From NCBI GenBank assembly GCA_002402905.1, contig DHGT01000161.1, forward strand, positions 24,794-46,548: 21,755 nt of DNA. The letters are read 5' to 3'. The stretch is from Desulfatitalea sp. UBA4791. GTDB taxonomy: Bacteria > Desulfobacterota > Desulfobacteria > Desulfobacterales > Desulfosarcinaceae. Every line of letters starts with the position of its first letter. Within the stretch, counting starts at the first letter, position 1. Below, piece after piece: positions 15,894-21,755 of this stretch. Made by a program: the position numbers and the translations under genes. The notes beneath the pieces were generated by a model, which saw nothing but the letters and a program-made list of their open reading frames with translations, was not told the DNA's origin and ran no database searches.

Positions 15894-17138
15894 TCATTTT
15901 GAGGAAGAAGGTGGGAGAGGATGGATTGACCCGGCCGATGATACCTCCTGGTCCGACAGCCGGCGTCCACTGATCCAGATCGAAGCGATGTGCGCCAATC
16001 CATCGATCAGGCGGTCAGGACTCCCGTCCACGACCAAAAAATCGGCCCGGCCGCCGGGTCGCAATTCACCGCGATCGGTCAGGCGCATGAGTCGGGCGGC
16101 ATGCCCCGTGGCGCACCGAACGGCCTGCTCTATCCGCATGCCGGCGGCCATGAGCAGCGCAAGCTCCTGCCGAACCGCAGCGCCGTGATCGACGCCCTGG
16201 CTGCCGGCATCGGTTCCCAGCGCGATCGTCACCCCGAACTGGACGGCTTTTCGGATCTGGTCCAGTTGATGGTCCACGGTGCGCCGGGCGATGTCGATCT
16301 GGTCGGGCCTGAGGCTGGAAGCCTCTGCCAGCCGGGACATGGGCACCACGGTCGGCACCCAGGAGATGCCCTGATCGGCCATGCGGCGCAGGTTCTCTTC
16401 ACCCATAAAATAGCCGTGCTCAATGGAATCACACCCGGCGGCGATGGCCAGGCGCACGGGCAGTTCTCCGTTGGCATGTACCATCACCGGCCGTCCGGAC
16501 CGGTGCGCCACACCCACCATGGCGCGCAGCGTGTTTTGGTCAAACTGCGGCCGGGTGGCGTGTCCAAAGCGATCGATGCTGTTTACTCCCGACTGGATGA
16601 TCTTGAGATGGTCGATGGCATCGATCTGCGCGGACACCGCCTCGGCGGGTGACGCTCCCTGCGGCACGGCGCGGCCGAGCATGCGGCCGTAGCGGCCGGG
16701 GACATGCCAGGCCCACCCGCCGGCCTTCACGGTGACCGGTTCATCCTTAAAACGTTCATGGGTCTGCTTGTAATGAAGGGTGGCCCCCAAGCGATCGCCG
16801 CCGTCCCTCACAGCCACCACGCCGTGGCGCCATTGGTCTGTCAAATGCCGACAAACGGCCGCCTCGGCCGCTTCCAGGGTGTATTCCAGCTGGGCCGTTC
16901 GCACGCGCTCATCGAGCGAACCGGAAAAGGCCAGATGCACATGGGCATCCATGAGGGCCGGCAATAGCGTTGAAGTGGAAACATCCACCGCGTCGATGGA
17001 TTGTGAGCCTGCAGGGCCGACCGACACAAGGATGCCGTCGCGCACGCCGATCAGCGCGTTTCGAACGACGGGCTGTCCGGTGCCGTCGATGAGCCAACCG
17101 GCTCGTATCCAACGGGTTGGGTCCGGGTCTGTCATCAA
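15894..17138 (-). CDS. Amidohydrolase family metal-dependent hydrolase
   Basis: A 414-residue TIM-barrel amidohydrolase of the imidazolonepropionase/dipeptidase-like branch. The metal ligands are all visible: DAHVHL (His66, His68), a bridging Lys179 in HLKIIQSG, His221 in VHANG, His241 in IEHGYF and Asp310 in GTDAGS. An N-terminal beta-sandwich strand pattern (WLIDGTG, LIGVRDGIL) and a C-terminal GELRPGGRADFLVVDG complete the composite fold. It hydrolyses a cyclic amide, peptide or similar bond; the substrate is unknown. It starts 13 bp after the cinA stop, so the two are probably co-transcribed. Its stop lies 9 bp from the stop of the convergent AAA-Lon gene, with no terminator hairpin between them. 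Confidence 0.83.
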   Translation of the reverse strand: MMTDPDPTRWIRAGWLIDGTGQPVVRNALIGVRDGILVSVGPAGSQSIDAVDVSTSTLLPALMDAHVHLAFSGSLDERVRTAQLEYTLEAAEAAVCRHLTDQWRHGVVAVRDGGDRLGATLHYKQTHERFKDEPVTVKAGGWAWHVPGRYGRMLGRAVPQGASPAEAVSAQIDAIDHLKIIQSGVNSIDRFGHATRPQFDQNTLRAMVGVAHRSGRPVMVHANGELPVRLAIAAGCDSIEHGYFMGEENLRRMADQGISWVPTVVPMSRLAEASSLRPDQIDIARRTVDHQLDQIRKAVQFGVTIALGTDAGSQGVDHGAAVRQELALLMAAGMRIEQAVRCATGHAARLMRLTDRGELRPGGRADFLVVDGSPDRLIDGLAHIASIWISGRRLSDQEVSSAGSIHPLPPSSSK

Positions 17139-17151
17139 ATCACACTGATCG

Positions 17152-18405
17152 CTATTTCAATGTGCCGCTCAAGTGCCGCCGGAGCAGATCCAGGGCCAAC
17201 ATGGCGAAAAGCTTTTTGTTCATCAGGCGCCGGCCGAAGGAGAGGGTCACCCTCCGGCTCAGCACGGTGTCGGGCGTGGCCAGCCCGATACAGATCGTGC
17301 CCACCGGCTTTTCCGGCGTGCCGCCGTCCGGACCGGCAATGCCGGTAGTGGCCAGGCCATAGGTGGCCCCGGCCACGCGGCGGGCCCCCGCCGCCATCTG
17401 TTCGGCCGTCTCTTCGTGCACGGCCCCGCAGCGGTTCAAGGTCTCGGGTTGTACCCCAAGCACCTGGATCTTTGCCGCGTTGGCGTAGGTCACGGCCGAA
17501 AAGAGAAAATAGTCGGACGACCCGGGCGTGTTGGTGACCCAGTTGGCCACCAGGCCGCCGGTGCAGCTTTCCGCCAGCGCCAGGTTGGCGCCGCGTTGCC
17601 TGAGTAGCTCCCCGACCTCGGCGGCCATGGAGCGTTCATCCTGCGAAAAGACATAAGGCTGCAGCTGTCCGGCCGCCCACTGCAGTGCCTCGTCCAGGCG
17701 CGCCCGACCCCGCTCTTCGTCCAGGGCGTTGTAATACAGCTTGACCTGGATCTCCGGAAACTTGGCCCGCAAACCGAGCTTGACGTCCGGGAAAAGATCG
17801 GCGATGGCCGCCACTTTCTCTCCGACGGCGCTTTCGGGCAGGCCGAAGGTCGAGATAACCCGCACCATCCGAAACTGCCGCGCCTTGCCCTGTAACATCT
17901 GCAACGCGGGCAAGACCTGCTCCTCGAACATGACGCGCATTTCGTTGGGCACCCCTGGCATAAAGAAAAAGAGGCATCCACCGATCGTCACCTGGAAACC
18001 AGGGGCCGTTCCCATGCGATTGTACAACACGCGCGCCCCGTCGGGAAACAGGGCCTGCTTGCGATTGGAAGGGTTCATGGGCCGGCCGCGGGTTTTAAAA
18101 AAGGCTTCGATTTCAGCCAGGGCCCGGGAATCCTCGATGAGTTGAACGCCGGCCGCCCGGGCGGCCGCCGCCGTGCTCAGATCGTCCTGGGTCGGCCCGA
18201 GACCGCCGGTCACCACCACCACGTCGGCGCGCCGGCTGATCTCGCCGAACAAATCCACGAGCACCGCCATATCGTCGCCCACGGCGTGATGTCGTACCAC
18301 CTCGATGCCGTTGAGCTCCAGAAGATCGGCCAGGTAGGCCGAATTGCTGTCCACCAGCGCACCGGTGCGGATCTCGTCTCCGGTCGCCACGATTTCAGCT
18401 CTCAT
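17152..18405 (-). CDS. cinA: CinA-like protein (NMN amidohydrolase / competence-damage family)
   Basis: A 417-residue full-length CinA. The N-terminal molybdopterin-binding-like (COG1058) domain shows EIVATGDEIRTGALVDSNS, VVTGGLGPTQDDLS and FMPGVPNEM. The C-terminal domain shows the NMN deamidase pattern LALAESCTGG (Ser280), then FSAVTYANAAK, GIAGPDGGTPEKPVGT and ending helices. Family members deamidate nicotinamide mononucleotide to recycle pyridine nucleotides and also cleave ADP-ribose. The start at 18405 is supported by a GGAGAGGTG site. Upstream in-frame codons to 18471 add a hydrophobic stretch not typical of CinA. It leads a two-gene unit with the amidohydrolase. Confidence 0.9.
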   Translation of the reverse strand: MRAEIVATGDEIRTGALVDSNSAYLADLLELNGIEVVRHHAVGDDMAVLVDLFGEISRRADVVVVTGGLGPTQDDLSTAAAARAAGVQLIEDSRALAEIEAFFKTRGRPMNPSNRKQALFPDGARVLYNRMGTAPGFQVTIGGCLFFFMPGVPNEMRVMFEEQVLPALQMLQGKARQFRMVRVISTFGLPESAVGEKVAAIADLFPDVKLGLRAKFPEIQVKLYYNALDEERGRARLDEALQWAAGQLQPYVFSQDERSMAAEVGELLRQRGANLALAESCTGGLVANWVTNTPGSSDYFLFSAVTYANAAKIQVLGVQPETLNRCGAVHEETAEQMAAGARRVAGATYGLATTGIAGPDGGTPEKPVGTICIGLATPDTVLSRRVTLSFGRRLMNKKLFAMLALDLLRRHLSGTLK

Positions 18406-18735
18406 GATCACACCTCTCCCGAAAAATAAGCCCATAAGAATAAGAATCTGAAGGGTCGATATGGGCGCCAACCGAGCGGGTTATACGCCGGACCCAACCG
18501 AAGTGCAACCAGGAGGTGCCGAATACAGCGATTCTAACTGAACGCTATCCCTTAAACCCGGCGTGGATGGGGCAGGTGGCCAGGCTTCGCGTCTCGTCGA
18601 CATGCGCCGCCGGTTCATCGCCCAGCCAAAGCCATCCTATGATGCTGAAAAAATAAAAAAACAAGTCAAGCCAATGCCACTTCGAGCCGATAAAACAGTG
18701 TCGTTTGCCCATAAATTGAAGAGGACTTATCCCCC
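18406..18735. other. Intergenic region between cinA and the sensor kinase
   Basis: This 330-bp divergent region should hold the promoters of both cinA and the sensor kinase gene, but I see no convincing -35/-10 pair. It contains an A-rich tract at about 18643-18664 and a GAGGA ribosome binding site at 18721-18725. The short open frame at 18563 overlaps the kinase start out of frame and looks spurious. Confidence 0.4.
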
Positions 18736-20985
18736 ATGCCCCTTTTCAAAAAAAGGTCAATTGCCAGAATATTCAATTTGTTGGTGCTCCTGGCTCTCGT
18801 GCCGGCCTTGCTGATCATCTTTTATTCCGGCCTGGAGCTGCGGCGCAATGCCATCGAAGACGCCCGACGAGAGGTCCTGTTCCTCGCCAAGTCCATGGCC
18901 GAAGTGCAACGAGGCGTCACCCACGCCGCCCGCCAGACCCTGGCAACCCTTTCCCAACTTAATGAAATCAAAGACAAAAGCTGCATCACCTGCAGCACCG
19001 TTTTCCTCGAGGTGATCAAGAGCAATCCATCCTATATCAACATTGCGGCCGTGGACGCCGATGGCGAGGTTTTCGCGTCGGCCGTCCCTTATAAAGGAAC
19101 CAATCTGGCCGACCGTCTCCACATCCGGCGGGCCTTGAGCGAAAAAAAATTCGCGGTGGGAGAATATATCGTCACCCGCGTGGGCCAGCAGCTGCCCTCC
19201 CTGCCCTTTGCTCATCCGGTGCTCGACAGGATGGGCAACATCTCCGCGGTACTCACCGCCGCCGTAGGACTGGAGCGTTTTGCGGACTTTTTCAACAAGG
19301 TCGAAATGCCCCCAGGCGCTTTCTTCGCTGTCACCGATCATCATGGCATCCGGCTCTTCCAGCATCCCTCCAGGGGCCATACCAACCCCATCGGTGATCC
19401 GATCATCCCCACGGCCTGGGAAGCCCTTCAGCGCGCCCTGACACCGGGAATATCCATTCATAACGGTCCGGACGGGGTTCGGCGCATTTATGCCTTCCAG
19501 CCGGTCACACTGGACGACGCGGCCGAGCCTTACGCCTATATGTGGGCGGGCATCCCCGAGGCATTGGTGCTGCGGCCGGCCAATCAGATGCAGAATCCGG
19601 GCCTGATCGAACGGATCGTGCACCCGCTGGATCTTGAATCCTTCGAACAGCACCTTTCTCAAAAGGGGCACGACACCCAGGCCTGCCACATCGATTTACG
19701 CATCGTTCACAAGACCGGCCACACCATCTGGATCAACCACCGTTGTGTCCCCATCGCCCGGCCGGACGGCACCCGCCTGGGGCTGCGGGTGAGCAACCGC
19801 GACATCTCCGACCGCAAAAAGATTGAAGACCGCCTGCAACAGGCCCAAAAAAGCGAGGCCATCGGGGCATTGGCCGGCGGTATCGCCCACGACTTCAACA
19901 ATATTCTGACCCCTATCATCGCCTTTTCGGAAATGCTACTCCACGATCTGCCCCCCGAAAACAGACATCGGAAACATGCCACCGAAATTCTCAAGGCCGG
20001 TCAGCGTGCATCGGACCTGGTCAAGCAGATCCTCTCGTTCAGCCGCCAGGCCGAGCACCATAAAATCCCGGTCCGCTTCCAGCAGATCCTCGACGAGGCC
20101 GTCAAGCTGACGCGCGCTACCATTCCGTCCAACATCGAAATGCACCTCAATATCCAGCGCGATTGCGATCCGGTGCTGGCCGACCCCACCAACCTGCACC
20201 AGATCGCCATGAACCTGATCACCAACGCCTATCACGCCGTGGAAAAGGACGGCGGCAGCATCACCATCGACTTGCGCCAGGTCCAATTCACTGGAAACGA
20301 TGCATCCGGGGCGCCCCTGCCGCCCGGCCGGTATGCCCTTCTGTCGGTGACCGACACCGGCCACGGCATACCCACCCACCTTCTGCCCAGGATCTTCGAC
20401 CCCTATTTCACCACCAAGCCTCACGGCAAGGGCACCGGACTGGGGCTATCCGTGGTCTACGGCATCGTCAAGGATCACGGCGGCGATATCCGTGTCTACA
20501 GTGAGGTGGGCCGGGGCGTGACGTTCAATGTCTACCTTCCCATACCGCATCGTACTGACGTGGCCGACACGCCGGCGCCGCCTGTCGAGCATCCCAGCGG
20601 CACCGAACGGATCTTACTGGTGGATGACGAAAAGATGATCGTCGAAGTGCAACGGCTGACCCTCGAACGGCTTGGCTACCGGGTGACGGCCTTCACCAGC
20701 AGCAGCGATGCACTGCAGGAACTCAAGGCCAATGCCTGCGCCTACGACCTGGTGATCACGGACATGGCCATGCCCGTCGTTACCGGAGAACAGCTTGCAC
20801 GCCATCTCGAAACTCTCCGGCCGGACCTGCCCGTGATCCTGTGCACAGGGTTCAGTGAAAGGATCGCCCATGCCAAGGTCCATTCACCCGTCATCAAGGG
20901 AATCCTGATGAAACCCTTGACCATCAGCGACCTGGCCGCCTCCGTCCGGCAGGTATTGGACGGAAAAGCTGCCAAAAAGCCGTGA
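18736..20985 (+). CDS. Hybrid sensor histidine kinase / response regulator (Cache-PAS-HisKA-HATPase-REC), internal deletion likely
   Basis: A 749-residue hybrid kinase. One membrane helix (about 13-33) precedes a periplasmic Cache domain (35-285; SYINIAAVDADGEVFASAVP is typical). Then come a PAS C-terminal half (287-365; NPGLIERIVHPLD, IDLRIVHKTGHTIWINH), HisKA with H385 in GIAHDFNNIL, HATPase with N497, DTGHGIP and GKGTGLGL, and a receiver with Asp630/631, phospho-acceptor Asp676 and Lys726. A normal member has a second membrane helix and a full PAS domain between Cache and the NPGLIERI motif. Here the frame goes directly from LRPANQMQ to NPGLIER near 19590, so roughly 100 or more residues seem to be missing in frame. 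Without the second helix, the kinase would be expected on the wrong side of the membrane. A Cys pair (C83, C86) lies in the sensor domain. Confidence 0.85.
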   Translation: MPLFKKRSIARIFNLLVLLALVPALLIIFYSGLELRRNAIEDARREVLFLAKSMAEVQRGVTHAARQTLATLSQLNEIKDKSCITCSTVFLEVIKSNPSYINIAAVDADGEVFASAVPYKGTNLADRLHIRRALSEKKFAVGEYIVTRVGQQLPSLPFAHPVLDRMGNISAVLTAAVGLERFADFFNKVEMPPGAFFAVTDHHGIRLFQHPSRGHTNPIGDPIIPTAWEALQRALTPGISIHNGPDGVRRIYAFQPVTLDDAAEPYAYMWAGIPEALVLRPANQMQNPGLIERIVHPLDLESFEQHLSQKGHDTQACHIDLRIVHKTGHTIWINHRCVPIARPDGTRLGLRVSNRDISDRKKIEDRLQQAQKSEAIGALAGGIAHDFNNILTPIIAFSEMLLHDLPPENRHRKHATEILKAGQRASDLVKQILSFSRQAEHHKIPVRFQQILDEAVKLTRATIPSNIEMHLNIQRDCDPVLADPTNLHQIAMNLITNAYHAVEKDGGSITIDLRQVQFTGNDASGAPLPPGRYALLSVTDTGHGIPTHLLPRIFDPYFTTKPHGKGTGLGLSVVYGIVKDHGGDIRVYSEVGRGVTFNVYLPIPHRTDVADTPAPPVEHPSGTERILLVDDEKMIVEVQRLTLERLGYRVTAFTSSSDALQELKANACAYDLVITDMAMPVVTGEQLARHLETLRPDLPVILCTGFSERIAHAKVHSPVIKGILMKPLTISDLAASVRQVLDGKAAKKP

Positions 20986-21004
20986 GCTTGAGAAAAAGTG
21001 AAAC

Positions 21005-21268
21005 ATGACGAAAAAACCGAACGGTTCGGTCCTGCTCGATGTGTATGCGTTATCGGCATTTGAACAAAAGCAAGCGGTCGCCACGTACGAGGTGAACCAG
21101 CTCGACGGATTCTGGTCGCCAAACAAGTATTATGGTTTTCTAAACACCTTCAAATACGATGCAGAAAAAGTGGCGTTGGACAAGTACACCATAATCGAAA
21201 TGGAAAGGGCTTTTGCCGATGTGAATGACGCCTTTATGCAATTGCTCGGCTATGCCCTGACTGTTTAA
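21005..21268 (+). CDS. Small unrecognised protein (87 residues)
   Basis: I do not recognise this protein. It is acidic to neutral, rich in Tyr and Phe, without a signal peptide or membrane segment, and probably helical in its second half (VALDKYTIIEMERAFADVNDAFMQLLGY). It starts 19 bp after the sensor kinase stop, so it may be co-transcribed, but its ribosome binding site is weak (only an A/G-rich stretch). Its base composition is more AT-rich than its neighbours. It could be a real orphan gene or a fragment. Confidence 0.45.
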   Translation: MTKKPNGSVLLDVYALSAFEQKQAVATYEVNQLDGFWSPNKYYGFLNTFKYDAEKVALDKYTIIEMERAFADVNDAFMQLLGYALTV

Positions 21269-21381
21269 AGAACCTATATCCTGATTTCTTTAAAGGCTGA
21301 GCCATCGATAGAATCAAACAGGTATCAATGGGCACAGCCATCCAGCATGTGGTCGATGATCCAGGATTCCAGAGCAAGGCA

Positions 21382-21411
21382 TTGACGCAAAGGAATCGGA
21401 TGGATTAAATT
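21382..21411 (+). promoter_or_regulatory. Possible promoter of the small membrane protein gene
   Basis: TTGACG (21382-21387) is followed after 18 bases by TAAATT (21406-21411), within an AT-rich stretch that continues to about 21428. The 214-bp region 21269-21482 otherwise holds only a weak AAAGAA / TTCTTT inverted repeat just after the preceding gene. Confidence 0.35.
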
Positions 21412-21482
21412 AATTTATAAATAATTCAGGCTCGTTCGATCAAAAATCGGCTGGCAGGGCAACCCAGACATGTTGGAGCAGC

Positions 21483-21743
21483 ATGAATGAAACAGATTCA
21501 AAGGAAAAAAGAATCATAAAGTTCTTTTTTTGGTGCATGGCCGCGCCAATCATGTTCGCCGTCTTCATTCGTCTATTTTTCGTTATCTTCGGTATCATCT
21601 ATTCGCCGTTGATCTCCTTTCTGTCTGGCTCGAGCCCCAACCACCTGCTCTTTGCGCTATCATCGATCACGGCGTTGATATTCACAGTGGGCACCATCGC
21701 CTGGACCTACAAGCAGTTGAAGAAGCACATCATTGATGGTTGA
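21483..21743 (+). CDS. Small two-helix membrane protein
   Basis: An 86-residue protein with no recognisable family. A charged N-terminus (MNETDSKEKRIIK) leads into a hydrophobic segment of about 25 residues (roughly 14-45, with a Pro at 22), a short polar loop (GSSPNH) and a second hydrophobic helix (54-73). The end is basic (KQLKKH). This suggests a small inner-membrane protein with both ends cytoplasmic. A GGAG site lies about 6 bases before the ATG. A candidate promoter lies some 70 bases upstream. The lower GC content resembles the preceding small gene and differs from the rest of the window. Confidence 0.55.
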   Translation: MNETDSKEKRIIKFFFWCMAAPIMFAVFIRLFFVIFGIIYSPLISFLSGSSPNHLLFALSSITALIFTVGTIAWTYKQLKKHIIDG

Positions 21744-21755
21744 TGGCGATGCGCG

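Noticed and set aside
18563..18814. 83-codon + strand open frame before the sensor kinase
   Set aside because: It overlaps the kinase start in another frame, has no ribosome binding site and no recognisable motif.
21263..21288. AAAGAA / TTCTTT inverted repeat after the 87-residue gene
   Set aside because: A short, AT-only stem without GC pairs; too weak for a terminator call.

Overview
This is a GC-rich bacterial chromosome segment with tightly packed genes, AGGAGG-type ribosome binding sites and many overlapping or near-overlapping genes. Three things suggest an anaerobic member of the Desulfobacterota (Desulfosarcina-like relatives): an iron-sulfur flavoprotein, a MetE/UroD-like protein, and two-component and lipid genes of the delta-proteobacterial style. 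No rRNA or other marker gene is present, so this is inference only. There are no tRNA or rRNA genes, insertion sequences, phage genes or CRISPR arrays that I can see.

Left part (1-2463, + strand): a nucleotidyltransferase, a DUF2959-type lipoprotein that has lost its C-terminus, a 45-codon scrap of what looks like a membrane fatty-acid desaturase, and the N-terminal two thirds of a FAD-dependent oxidoreductase. Facing it on the - strand (11154 down to about 2467) is a long co-directional cluster. In transcription order it encodes an SDR dehydrogenase, an iron-sulfur flavoprotein fused to an SCP2-like lipid-binding domain, a MetE/UroD-like zinc protein, an NTF2/SnoaL-like protein, a GPH-type MFS carrier, a DUF1295 (steroid-5-alpha-reductase-like) membrane enzyme, two Cfa-type SAM methyltransferases and a DUF1365 protein. 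A strong sigma70-like promoter sits upstream at 11226-11255. The set looks like a pathway for modifying membrane lipids or isoprenoids, but its left end is damaged. One Cfa-type gene carries TGA in place of a conserved Trp codon. The DUF1365 gene and the opposing FAD gene are both cut off at one shared point near 2465. The desaturase is nearly gone.

Middle (11463-15884, + strand): a membrane-anchored SPFH/stomatin-like protein followed 33 bp later by a large soluble protein of about 1139 residues with two AAA+ modules and a C-terminal Lon-type serine protease domain. This layout parallels HflKC-FtsH and stomatin-NfeD but uses a different protease, and is the most interesting candidate system in the window.

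Right part: an amidohydrolase and CinA (- strand, two-gene unit), then a hybrid sensor histidine kinase/response regulator (+ strand). The kinase appears to have lost its second membrane helix and the first half of its PAS domain by an in-frame deletion. Two small unrecognised genes end the window. The repeated deletions and nonsense changes mean either that parts of this locus are decaying or that the assembly is imperfect; the sequence alone cannot decide.
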